From the NCBI GenBank assembly GCA_003252145.1, contig QKDJ01000297.1, positions 1 to 14,538 on the forward strand: a stretch of DNA of 14,538 bases, in the 5' to 3' direction. The notes beneath the pieces were generated by a model. The model searched no databases, had not been told where the DNA came from, and worked only from the letters and a program-made list of their open reading frames with translations. The translations under genes and the position numbers were made by a program. This DNA comes from Azovibrio restrictus. GTDB taxonomy: Bacteria > Pseudomonadota > Gammaproteobacteria > Burkholderiales > Rhodocyclaceae. Shown piece after piece: positions 8,926-14,538 of this stretch (positions are counted from its first letter, which is position 1; each line of letters starts with the position of its first letter).

Positions 8926-8949
8926 AACCGCCCCCGGCTCGGGGGCGGT
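8923..8949 (-). terminator. Terminator after the peroxidase gene
   Basis: A perfect 10-bp GC-rich stem (8927-8936 with 8940-8949) has a 3-base loop and, on the minus strand, is followed by TTTT. It lies about 50 bp after the peroxidase stop and separates that transcript from the ccm operon. Confidence 0.85.
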
Positions 8950-9000
8950 GCATGAGGGCCGGGTACAGGAACTAGCGCAACGATCCGGCCCAACAAGCCC

Positions 9001-10002
9001 TTACTTGCCGAAGGGGGTAGGACGAGGCGTGCTGTCCGTAGAGGGAGGCAGGATCGGCAGCGTGAAGCTGGGCTGATCCCCGGTCAGGGTCTTCAGGAAG
9101 GCCACGATCTTGGCGTTTTCATCCTTGGTGAACTTCTTGCCCAGTTGCAGGCGGCCCATGGTGTCCACGGCTTCGGTCAGGGTATTGGCGGCACCATCGT
9201 GGAAGTAGGGATAGGTCATTTCCACGTTACGCAGGGTGGGCACCTTGAAGTTGAAGCGGTCCGCATCCTTGCCGGTGACGGCGGAACGGCCTTCGGCAGC
9301 ACTCTTGGCCTTGTAGGGTTCCACCAGACCCATCTTCTGGAAGGAGTTGCCGCCTACGGCTTCACCGTTGTGGCAGGCCACACAGCCACTTTCCTTGAAC
9401 AGCTTGTAACCGGCCAGCTCGTCAGCAGAAAGGGCGTCCTTCTTGCCCAGCAGCCACTGGTCAAAGCGGGCGTTGGGGGTCACCAGGGTCTTTTCGAATT
9501 CGGCGATGGCCAGGGTCACCTGATCAATGTCGATCTTTTCCTTGCCGAACACCTGCTTGAATTCCCGCACGTAGGCCGGAATGGATTCCAGCACACCCAG
9601 GGCCAGGGTGTGGGTGAAGGCCATTTCACCCGGGTTGGCGATGGGGCCGCCGGCCTGGGCCTTCAGGTCAGCAGCGCGGCCGTCCCAGAACTGGGCCAGG
9701 TTGAGGCTGGAGTTCAGCACGGTGGGGGCGTTGATGGGGCCTTGCTGCCACTTGTCACCGATGGAGGTGGGAATGTTGTCCGTGCCACCCATGGACAGGT
9801 TGTGGCAGGAGTTACAGGAAATGAAGCCGGACTTGGACAGGCGGGGATCGAAGTAGAGCTTCTTGCCCAGTTCCACCATGCCTAGATTGATATTGGCAGG
9901 CGGCTTGATGGGTTGGATGGGTTCATCGGTAGCGGCCTGCGCGGTAGCAGAGACGGCGATGAGGGCGGCGGCCATCAGTGTGGCCCGGGACATTTTCAGC
10001 AT
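9001..10002 (-). CDS. ccp: Diheme cytochrome c peroxidase (MauG/CcpA family)
   Basis: This periplasmic enzyme reduces H2O2 to water with electrons from small c-type cytochromes or related donors. The 333-residue precursor has a signal peptide (about residues 1-23, ending in AQA-A). Two heme-binding CXXCH motifs are visible: CNSCH (63-67) for the peroxidatic heme and CVACH (207-211) for the electron-transferring heme. FWDGRA (about 106-111) and YFHDGAA (near 266) are family landmarks, and the length matches bacterial diheme peroxidases. A good ribosome-binding site (GGGAG) lies 6 bp before the ATG. It depends on the Ccm system encoded just downstream. It faces oxyR, with operator sites for OxyR and a Crp/Fnr-type protein between them. 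Confidence 0.95.
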   Translation of the reverse strand: MLKMSRATLMAAALIAVSATAQAATDEPIQPIKPPANINLGMVELGKKLYFDPRLSKSGFISCNSCHNLSMGGTDNIPTSIGDKWQQGPINAPTVLNSSLNLAQFWDGRAADLKAQAGGPIANPGEMAFTHTLALGVLESIPAYVREFKQVFGKEKIDIDQVTLAIAEFEKTLVTPNARFDQWLLGKKDALSADELAGYKLFKESGCVACHNGEAVGGNSFQKMGLVEPYKAKSAAEGRSAVTGKDADRFNFKVPTLRNVEMTYPYFHDGAANTLTEAVDTMGRLQLGKKFTKDENAKIVAFLKTLTGDQPSFTLPILPPSTDSTPRPTPFGK

Positions 10003-10037
10003 GTGTCACTCCCTTTGTTTATGAATATGGAGTGCCC

Positions 10038-10043
10038 ATTGTC
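10038..10043 (-). promoter_or_regulatory. Candidate -10 element of the peroxidase promoter
   Basis: GACAAT on the minus strand matches 4 of 6 bases of the -10 consensus. It would start transcription near 10031, giving a leader of about 28 nt. No good -35 box is present, as expected if an activator bound at 10065-10078 replaces it. Confidence 0.45.
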
Positions 10044-10064
10044 CTGTCGAGGGGTGGGGTGGGT

Positions 10065-10078
10065 TTGACCTAAGTCAA
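10065..10078. promoter_or_regulatory. Crp/Fnr-type operator (TTGAC-N4-GTCAA)
   Basis: TTGACCTAAGTCAA is a perfect inverted repeat with the FNR/ANR/DNR spacing of two 5-bp half-sites around 4 bp. It differs from the FNR consensus TTGAT-N4-ATCAA by one base in each half. Its centre is about 40.5 bp upstream of the start predicted from the -10 at 10038-10043, which is the class II activator position. Confidence 0.7.
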
Positions 10079-10086
10079 TGTTTTTT

Positions 10087-10123
10087 ATCCCTTTTGTCTA
10101 TAGTGGCTATAGCGTCTTCCTAT
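10087..10123. promoter_or_regulatory. OxyR operator between ccp and oxyR
   Basis: The known OxyR tetramer site is ATAG-N7-CTAT, N7, ATAG-N7-CTAT. Here 10109-10123 is an exact ATAG-N7-CTAT. 10087-10101 reads ATCC-N7-CTAT, and exactly 7 bp separate the two, so three of four tetranucleotides match in correct register. CTATAG also occurs three times (10098, 10107, 10120). A -10-like TATAGT (10121-10126) for oxyR overlaps the site, which would fit autorepression. Confidence 0.78.
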
Positions 10124-10188
10124 AGTTGGCTGTGGTATGGTGTCGCGTTGAAAGTGATTCTCGCTGGCATTTGAAGGAGTCTTTGCCC

Positions 10189-11094
10189 ATGACCTTGACG
10201 GAGTTGCGCTACATCGTTGCCCTGGCCCAGGAGGGGAATTTCAGCCGGGCGGCCGAGCGTTGTTCCGTGAGTCAGCCCACCCTCAGCGTGGCCATTGCCC
10301 GCCTGGAGGAGGACCTGGGCGTACAACTTTTTGAGCGGGGTAAAGGCTTGGTCAGCCCCACTCAGGTTGGACAGCGGGTGGTGGAGCAGGCCCGGCGTAC
10401 CCTGGATGAGGCGGAGAAAATCCGGCAGGTGGCCAAGAGCGGTCGCAACCAGTTGAAAGGGGAATTGCGTCTGGGGGTCATTCATACCATCGGCCCCTAT
10501 CTGCTGCCCCAGTTGATTCACTCGCTCCGTGGCATTGCGGCGGACATGCCCCTGGCCATCGAGGAGAACATGACTGCCCATTTGGCGGAAATGCTGTTGG
10601 CCAATGAGCTGGATGTGGTGATTATTGCCTTGCCCTTTGAGTTGCCTGGGGTGCTGACCCGTAATCTTTACGATGAGGCCTTCAAGGTCATCGTGCCCAA
10701 GGGCCACGCCTGGGAGGAGCGGGAGTCCCTCAATCCCGAGGAGGTGACCGGGGATGAGGTGCTGCTGCTGAAGGCGGGCAACTGTTTCCGGGATCAGGTG
10801 CTGGGGGCCTGTCCCCAGATCAGCAGTCCGGATACGGATGTGCGTCTGGGCCACTCCATCGGCACCATCCGCTGCATGGTGGCATCGGGCCTGGGCGTTT
10901 CCGTGCTACCCGAGGGAGCGCTGCAGCACCCCTATAGCAACGACCTGATTTCCTCCATTCCCTTCCGGGACCCTGCGCCCTCACGGCGCATTGCCCTGGC
11001 CTGGCGGGCCGGCTTTGTGCGGCCCAAGGCCATTGACGCCCTGCTCAAGGCGGTGGCCAGTCTGGAAAGTCCGGCCTACCGGCTCTGCTACTAG
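10189..11094 (+). CDS. oxyR: Hydrogen peroxide-sensing regulator OxyR
   Basis: OxyR is a LysR-family regulator that is activated when H2O2 oxidises a cysteine pair to a disulfide. From the ATG at 10189 it has 301 residues, with a GGAG ribosome-binding site 9 bp upstream; the longer reading from 10126 would run through the operator. The N-terminal winged helix-turn-helix spans about 1-60 (SRAAERCSVSQPTLSVAIARLE). The redox pair in NCFRDQVLGAC falls at C199 and C208, the same numbers as in E. coli OxyR, with the same 8-residue spacing. It is divergent from the diheme peroxidase, a likely target. The gene ends 13 bp before the convergent thioesterase gene. Confidence 0.96.
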   Translation: MTLTELRYIVALAQEGNFSRAAERCSVSQPTLSVAIARLEEDLGVQLFERGKGLVSPTQVGQRVVEQARRTLDEAEKIRQVAKSGRNQLKGELRLGVIHTIGPYLLPQLIHSLRGIAADMPLAIEENMTAHLAEMLLANELDVVIIALPFELPGVLTRNLYDEAFKVIVPKGHAWEERESLNPEEVTGDEVLLLKAGNCFRDQVLGACPQISSPDTDVRLGHSIGTIRCMVASGLGVSVLPEGALQHPYSNDLISSIPFRDPAPSRRIALAWRAGFVRPKAIDALLKAVASLESPAYRLCY

Positions 11095-11100
11095 ATACGC

Positions 11101-11121
11101 ATGGCGCCTATTGATGGCGCC
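11101..11121. terminator. Weak hairpin between oxyR and thioesterase gene
   Basis: ATGGCGCC is repeated at 11101 and 11114. Because GGCGCC is self-complementary, the copies form a 6-bp stem with a 7-base loop. It lies in the short convergent gap and overlaps the thioesterase stop. There is no real T-run, so termination here is uncertain. Confidence 0.35.
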
Positions 11122-11575
11122 GGGTTTCAAATTCCTTGCGCAGCTCCTTGCGAATCTGGGCCGCCTTGAAACGACGTTTTTCGTCCGGGGTCTGAGGTTC
11201 CAGGGGCGGGACAGGGGTGGTCTGTCCCTGTTCATCCACCGCCACCATGGTGAAGAAACAGCTATTGGCGTGGCGGATCACCTGGGCCCGAATATCCTCC
11301 GTCAGCACCTTGATGCCGATTTCCATGGAGGTATTGCCCGTGTAATTGACCGAGGCCAGGAAGGTCACCAGTTCTCCCACATGGATGGGCTGGCGGAACA
11401 TGACCTGATCCACTGACAGGGTGACCACGTACTGGCTGGCGTAGCGGCTGGCGCAGGCATAAGCCACCTGGTCCAGGAGCTTGAGAATGGTGCCCCCGTG
11501 CACATTGCCGGAAAAATTGGCCATGTCCGGGGTCATGAGCACAGTCATGGCGAGCTGGTGTTTGGGGAGATCCAT
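11108..11575 (-). CDS. Acyl-CoA thioesterase (hot-dog fold, YciA/ACOT type)
   Basis: The 155-residue protein should hydrolyse acyl-CoA to free acid and CoA in the cytoplasm. The hot-dog signature NVHGGTILKLLDQVAYACASRYA carries the glycine turn and the catalytic-type Asp on the long central helix. The following strand, VTLSVDQVMFRQPIHVGELV, is also typical of the YciA/BFIT group. The C-terminal 30 residues are highly charged and probably extend as a helix. The gene lies 13 bp after the DUF2141 gene on the same strand and is probably co-transcribed with it. Chain-length preference cannot be read from the sequence. Confidence 0.9.
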   Translation of the reverse strand: MDLPKHQLAMTVLMTPDMANFSGNVHGGTILKLLDQVAYACASRYASQYVVTLSVDQVMFRQPIHVGELVTFLASVNYTGNTSMEIGIKVLTEDIRAQVIRHANSCFFTMVAVDEQGQTTPVPPLEPQTPDEKRRFKAAQIRKELRKEFETRRHQ

Positions 11576-11588
11576 GGGGGCTTCGTAA

Positions 11589-12023
11589 TCAGTAACGCAT
11601 TTCGATGGTCAGGGTCGTACCTGCAGCGGGGACTTCAAAGGCGCTGTCGTCGAAGGAGGGCGGCCCCATCACCTTGGGATTGTTGGACAGGCCATAACCC
11701 TCCGTGGGAAACATGCCCAAGCGGCGATTCAATTGACCATCCCCGTTTTCATCATGGTAAGCCATGATGGCGTAGCGACCAGGAGCCAGTTCGGGGAACT
11801 GGACTTGCACCTTGCCCGCCTGGGCGGGAACCTGGAGCACAGTCAGGGCTTGAGCTTCCTTGCGGAAGGTCTTGGGGTCCTGGTAGAGCCCCACACGGAT
11901 GGTGCCGGAGGCATCTTTGACGGGCGAGAGTTCCACCGTGAGGGAGGCGGCTTGAGCCAGCAGGGGAAGGCAGAGGGACAGCAGCAGTGCGCCGGGCAGG
12001 GCGCGGATGGGGCGAAGGGGCAT
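11589..12023 (-). CDS. Secreted DUF2141 domain protein
   Basis: From the ATG at 12023, which has a GAGGA ribosome-binding site 7 bp upstream, the protein has 144 residues and starts with a clear signal peptide (MPLRPIRALPGALLLSLCLP, then LLAQA). The mature part is a beta-rich domain of about 120 residues. It contains YAIMAYHDENGDGQLNRR, an EF-hand-like acidic loop that could bind calcium, followed by EGYGLSNNPKVMGPPSFDD. These are the hallmarks of DUF2141, a family of unknown function that is periplasmic or exported. A longer reading from 12068 would bury the signal peptide. It precedes the thioesterase gene by 13 bp. Confidence 0.85.
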   Translation of the reverse strand: MPLRPIRALPGALLLSLCLPLLAQAASLTVELSPVKDASGTIRVGLYQDPKTFRKEAQALTVLQVPAQAGKVQVQFPELAPGRYAIMAYHDENGDGQLNRRLGMFPTEGYGLSNNPKVMGPPSFDDSAFEVPAAGTTLTIEMRY

Positions 12024-12051
12024 CTGGATATCCTCGAGGGTCGATGGCAGC

Positions 12052-12057
12052 ACTATA
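12052..12057 (-). promoter_or_regulatory. Possible -10 box for the DUF2141-thioesterase unit
   Basis: TATAGT on the minus strand matches 5 of 6 bases of the -10 consensus and lies about 30 bp before the DUF2141 start. The only -35-like sequence (TTGGTC) is 19 bp away, so support is weak. Confidence 0.3.
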
Positions 12058-12133
12058 GGGGCAGTCATTCACCTTTGACCAATGAACATTCCTTTGGTGC
12101 TCAATAGGATCTGGCTATGATTCCAGTCAAGGC

Positions 12134-12826
12134 TCAGCGGGAAGGTTCCGCCAGGCGGGTGAGGCCGGGGCGATCCAGAAGCGAGATTTGCTCCCGTCCC
12201 AGACTGACCAGCCCCTGAGCCACAAAGCCCTTGAGCAGACGGGAGACGATCTCCCGCACACTGCCCAATTCATCGGCCAGTTGCTGGTGGGTGGCGTGGA
12301 TGGTTTCCTGATTGCGGGCCAGAAGCAGCCGGGCCAGGCGTTGGTCCAGGCGGGCAAAGGCCACTTCTTCCACCAGTTGCATCAGTTCGGCAATGCGCTC
12401 GGCAAAGAGGTGAAAGACAAAATCCCGAAAGGGGCCGTGTTGGGCCAGCCATTGACCAAACAGGGGAACGGGCAGCATCAGCAGGGTCAGTTTGCTTTCG
12501 GCAATGCCCCGGGCCGAGTAATCGCTGCGCCCCAGCAGGCAGCTGGAAGTAATGATGCAGGAACCTCCGGGTTCCACCCGGTAGAGCACCATTTCTCGGC
12601 CCGAGGGGGCACATTTGAGTACCTTGATGCTGCCTTCCAGTAGCAGGGGAAAGCCCTGGCAGGGCTGATGTTCCGTAAATACACAGGTGCCGGCCGGCAG
12701 TTCCACCCGGGGCAGAGCTGCCAGGGTTTCTGCAGGCAGACCGGCCAGCGCCGGGTAGTGGGCCAAGAGCGGGGCCAGGAGTGTTTCCTGTATGGGGTGG
12801 GGGCGTTGCAGCGTGTCGATGGACAT
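12134..12826 (-). CDS. Crp/Fnr-family transcriptional regulator
   Basis: From the ATG at 12826 the protein has 230 residues: an N-terminal cyclic-nucleotide-binding-type beta-barrel (about 25-120), a dimerisation helix (about 125-160) and a C-terminal winged helix-turn-helix (about 165-228). The recognition helix reads SVREIVSRLL, with E192, S195 and R196 in the E-xx-SR pattern that FNR uses to read TTGA half-sites. Cysteines occur at 48, 56, 72, 90 and 96, but there is no N-terminal C-x2-C-x5-C cluster, so it is not a classic Fe-S FNR. A DNR-like heme/NO sensor or another ligand is possible. The start lies 2 bp after the exonuclease III stop, which suggests co-transcription. An alternative start at 12853 would overlap that gene by 25 bp. 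Confidence 0.9.
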   Translation of the reverse strand: MSIDTLQRPHPIQETLLAPLLAHYPALAGLPAETLAALPRVELPAGTCVFTEHQPCQGFPLLLEGSIKVLKCAPSGREMVLYRVEPGGSCIITSSCLLGRSDYSARGIAESKLTLLMLPVPLFGQWLAQHGPFRDFVFHLFAERIAELMQLVEEVAFARLDQRLARLLLARNQETIHATHQQLADELGSVREIVSRLLKGFVAQGLVSLGREQISLLDRPGLTRLAEPSR

Positions 12827-12828
12827 GC

Positions 12829-13599
12829 TCAGGACCGGTCGATGTCGGCCCACACGGGGGCGTGATCCGACGGGCGCTCCAGCTTGCGCGGGGCCCGGTC
12901 AATGCCGGCGGCCGTGCAGTGCTGGGCCAGAGGGGCGGAGAGCAGCACATGGTCGATACGCAGCCCCTGGTTCTTCTGGAAGCCCAGCATCCGGTAGTCC
13001 CACCAGGAAAAGCTTTTTTCCGGCTGTTCGAAGAGCCGGAAGCTGTCCTGGAGTCCCAGATCCAGCAAGCCCTGGAAGGCAGAGCGCTCCGGTTCGGAAC
13101 AGAGAATTTCCCCGGCCCAGCGTTTGGGGTCGTGCACATCCCGATCTTCCGGAGCGATGTTGTAGTCGCCACACAGGGCCAGCTCGGGATAGCGCTGCAG
13201 GTCTTCCTGGAGCCAGGTGTGCAGACCGGCCAGCCAGTCCAGCTTGTAGGCGTACTTGTCGCTGCCTACAGCTTGTCCATTGGGGAAGTAGGCGCAAACC
13301 ACCCGCACCCCATTCACGGTGCCGGCAATCAGGCGCTTCTGTTCATCGGCAAAGTGAGGGTTGCCGCACACCACGTCTTCAATAGGCGCCTTGGCCAGCA
13401 GGGCGACACCGTTGTAGGTCTTCTGCCCGGAAAAAGCCACCTGATAGCCGGCAGCCTCTATGGCTTCCCGGGGGAAGTTGTGGTCTTCCAGCTTGGTTTC
13501 CTGCAGACACAGGGCATCCGGTTGCTGGGCGGCGAGCCAGTCCAGCAGATGAGGGAGCCGGACTTTCAGGCTATTGACGTTCCAGGCAGCAATTTTCAT
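12829..13599 (-). CDS. xthA: Exodeoxyribonuclease III
   Basis: This is a DNA repair enzyme with AP endonuclease and 3'-5' exonuclease activity. The 256-residue protein shows all catalytic landmarks of the ExoIII/APE fold: N7 in WNVNSLK, E34 in LQETKL, Y104 in CAYFPNG, D145 and N147 in [16 protein letters not shown], and D245-H246 in PSDHAPV. A modest ribosome-binding site (AAGGGA) lies about 11 bp before the ATG. It heads a transcript that continues into the Crp/Fnr gene 2 bp later. Its upstream DNA appears to belong to an integrated element, so its native promoter may have been replaced. Confidence 0.95.
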   Translation of the reverse strand: MKIAAWNVNSLKVRLPHLLDWLAAQQPDALCLQETKLEDHNFPREAIEAAGYQVAFSGQKTYNGVALLAKAPIEDVVCGNPHFADEQKRLIAGTVNGVRVVCAYFPNGQAVGSDKYAYKLDWLAGLHTWLQEDLQRYPELALCGDYNIAPEDRDVHDPKRWAGEILCSEPERSAFQGLLDLGLQDSFRLFEQPEKSFSWWDYRMLGFQKNQGLRIDHVLLSAPLAQHCTAAGIDRAPRKLERPSDHAPVWADIDRS

Positions 13600-13932
13600 T
13601 TCTGCTTGTATCCCTTGTTGTATATGGAGGCTCTGCTTAAATTGTTCTTTTTGTGGGTCATTTGTGGGTCGATATGATGTCGCCGGTACTTAATTCCACC
13701 ACAAAGTTGCAATGATGTGCGGAGTGTTGCGCGATTTACTAACTGGCGCCTTATCGTTACGCCGCTGAGTTTGATCGCGATGCCGCAGGTGGGTGTGTGC
13801 GACGTGGTGACGCTGGCAGCGGCCACGCCGAAAGGACTTAAGTTCGCCTTCGCTTGATCGAGTTCTAATAAACCCGAATTTACTCCCCGGGCAGCACGGG
13901 AGCCATTCCGACTCTCGCCAAAGGGTCGGTGA
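13600..13932. other. 333-bp stretch without a convincing gene
   Basis: This holds the tandem repeat at 13650-13670 and otherwise only weak coding signals. A 25-codon plus-strand ORF (13780-13857, MPQVGVCDVVTL...) has no ribosome-binding site. A long minus-strand reading (13596-14033, 145 codons) overlaps the start of xthA and the excisionase-like gene. I do not call either a gene. It may be an attachment region plus an operator or RNA-rich leader. Confidence 0.5.
13650..13670 (+). repeat. Tandem 11-bp repeat, possible integrase arm site
   Basis: TTTGTGGGTC occurs at 13650-13659 and again at 13661-13670, giving an 11-bp period that places both copies on the same helix face. It lies about 50 bp from the xthA start, at the apparent edge of the element. 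Short direct repeats of this size are typical of integrase or excisionase arm-type binding sites. That role is inferred. Confidence 0.5.
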
Positions 13933-13936
13933 ATGG
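13903..13936 (+). other. Hairpin over the start of the excisionase-like gene
   Basis: CCATTCCGAC (13903-13912) pairs with GTCGG (13925-13929) and AATGG (13932-13936) across a 2-base bulge, giving 10 bp with a 12-base loop. The 3' arm covers the ATG at 13933 and part of the GGAG that would serve a GTG start at 13945. It could be an RNA switch or a protein-binding site. Confidence 0.35.
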
Positions 13937-14181
13937 AGCCGTCCGTGAAAAATTCGCGTATTAAAGCCGCCGAAGCGGCAAGTTTTATCGATGTTCTCCC
14001 CAACAGTGCTCGCGTCAAGTCGACAGTTGCCATGGCTGTCCTAGGGGTCGAAAGCCTAAGTACCCTTTGGAGGTGGGAGAAGTCTGGCCGAATGCCCCCG
14101 AGCCAAAAGATAGCCGGATCGCGCTACAAAACCTGGTCTGCAGGTGAAATCCGCCAGGTTCTTACTGGGCAAAGGGGCTGA
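13933..14181 (+). CDS. AlpA/excisionase-like small DNA-binding protein
   Basis: This 82-residue protein has a MerR/AlpA-like winged helix at its C-terminal half. GVESLSTLWRWEKSGRMPPS (about 38-57) carries the helix-turn-helix with the typical T-L-W-R-W recognition phrasing, followed by the wing and the conserved W68 in SRYKTWSAGEI. Such proteins act as excisionases or as activators of integrase genes in prophages and P4-like islands. The start is uncertain: ATG 13933 has little upstream signal, while GTG 13945 has GGAG 6 bp before it and would give 78 residues. The next gene begins 2 bp after the stop. The family assignment rests on pattern alone. Confidence 0.65.
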   Translation: MEPSVKNSRIKAAEAASFIDVLPNSARVKSTVAMAVLGVESLSTLWRWEKSGRMPPSQKIAGSRYKTWSAGEIRQVLTGQRG

Positions 14182-14183
14182 TC

Positions 14184-14405
14184 ATGGGATCCATCGACCT
14201 TAATCAGCACATCCCGCCTCAGCCTACCGGGCAATGCGGCCAGGCCTCCCAGCCCCGTTCCGATGCTGCAATCCGCCGCCGATATGGAAAAGGATGGGGG
14301 GCATACGAGTCAGCAAAATGCGCCTGGTGGAATGCAAGCCCAGATGCCGACTACCAACAGGCTGATGCTGCCATGCGCAAGATCGCCCAGGCTGTGGGGG
14401 TCTAG
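14184..14405 (+). CDS. Small hypothetical protein of the element
   Basis: A 73-residue protein that I do not recognise. The first 25 residues are polar and proline/glutamine-rich. The rest is probably helical, with RRRYGKGWGAYESAKCAWW in the middle and an alanine-rich helix (ADAAMRKIAQAVGV) at the end. AAAGGGG at 14171-14177 gives a good ribosome-binding site 6 bp before the ATG. It is packed between the excisionase-like gene (2 bp) and the HTH gene (2 bp), which argues that it is a real member of an operon. Confidence 0.6.
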   Translation: MGSIDLNQHIPPQPTGQCGQASQPRSDAAIRRRYGKGWGAYESAKCAWWNASPDADYQQADAAMRKIAQAVGV

Positions 14406-14407
14406 CT

Positions 14408-14538
14408 ATGAGCATCCGAACCATGTCCAAGGTCTGGGAGTGCAGCCAGCACAGCGGCACGAATTTGCTGATGTTGCTGGCTGTTGCCGATTTTTCCGAC
14501 GACGACGGCCTTGCCTTCCCCGCGGTTGAAAAGCTGGC
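14408..14538 (+). CDS. Helix-turn-helix/replication-like protein, 3' end outside window
   Basis: The frame from ATG 14408 stays open for 43 codons to the window end. It reads MSIRTMSKVWECSQHSGTNL, then LMLLAVADFSDDDGLAFPAVEKLA. This N-terminus (MSIxxMSxVW, then LLLLAxADFxxDxGxAxPSVxxLA) is the pattern I know from phage and island helix-turn-helix proteins thought to act in replication initiation, where a winged helix follows directly. A G-rich sequence (14396-14400) lies 7 bp upstream. The gene starts 2 bp after the preceding stop. Function is inferred from the N-terminus only. Confidence 0.65.
   Translation, partial: MSIRTMSKVWECSQHSGTNLLMLLAVADFSDDDGLAFPAVEKL

Larger units (their letters stand above)
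13600..14538. mobile_element. Left part of a probable integrated phage/satellite-like element
   Basis: From just upstream of xthA the sequence turns visibly more AT-rich and loses recognisable chromosomal genes. It then shows, on the plus strand, an AlpA/excisionase-like protein, an unknown small protein and the start of an HTH protein like those of phage and island replication modules, in tight tandem. This order fits the regulatory end of a prophage or phage satellite. No integrase is visible and the other end is outside the window, so the boundary near 13600-13640 is approximate. Confidence 0.55.

Noticed and set aside
10120..10854. 244-codon open frame on the minus strand across oxyR
   Set aside because: It is antisense to a clear OxyR with both redox cysteines, and its start would lie inside the oxyR coding region.
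12117..12130. Second Crp/Fnr-like site (TTGAC-TGGA-ATCAT on the minus strand)
   Set aside because: The halves do not match each other, it overlaps the region just after the regulator's stop codon, and no good -10 lies at the distance expected for activation of the DUF2141 gene.

Overview
The window looks like chromosome from a high-GC betaproteobacterium, most likely of the Rhodocyclales (Azospira/Dechlorosoma-like). That placement is an inference from gene content and protein style: coaD next to a YfhL-type ferredoxin, a complete System I cytochrome c maturation operon, a diheme peroxidase beside oxyR, and a Crp/Fnr regulator. No database search was possible.

Layout. Positions 1-729 (+) hold the 3' part of coaD and a 2[4Fe-4S] ferredoxin, closed by a 16-bp stem terminator that also faces the convergent diguanylate cyclase gene (819-1973, -). 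Positions 2079-8850 (-) hold the complete ccmABCDEFGHI operon in canonical order, with a candidate promoter at 8898-8925 and a terminator at 2046-2072. Most junctions overlap by 1-4 nt or are separated by a few bases. The exception is ccmC-ccmD, which has 82 bp and a hairpin between the genes. Next comes a periplasmic diheme cytochrome c peroxidase (9001-10002, -), divergent from oxyR (10189-11094, +). The peroxidase is itself a c-type cytochrome and so a client of the Ccm machinery next door.

The 186-bp region between the peroxidase and oxyR is the strongest regulatory signal. It holds a near-complete OxyR tetramer operator (10087-10123) and, on the peroxidase side, a perfect TTGAC-N4-GTCAA Crp/Fnr-type palindrome (10065-10078), placed about 41 bp before a plausible peroxidase start site. 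This suggests the peroxidase is made when peroxide is present and oxygen is low. Further on, a minus-strand cluster carries exonuclease III, a Crp/Fnr regulator without an N-terminal Fe-S cysteine cluster, a secreted DUF2141 protein and a hot-dog acyl-CoA thioesterase.

From about 13600 to the end the character changes. There is about 330 bp with no convincing gene, an 11-bp-period tandem repeat, then a small AlpA/excisionase-like protein, an unknown 73-aa protein and the start of a helix-turn-helix protein resembling phage or island replication proteins. I read this as one end of an integrated phage or satellite-like element inserted just upstream of exonuclease III. The rest lies outside the window, so no attachment-site duplication can be shown. 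I see no clearly new multi-gene system. The most interesting items are the dual-control peroxidase promoter and the element edge.
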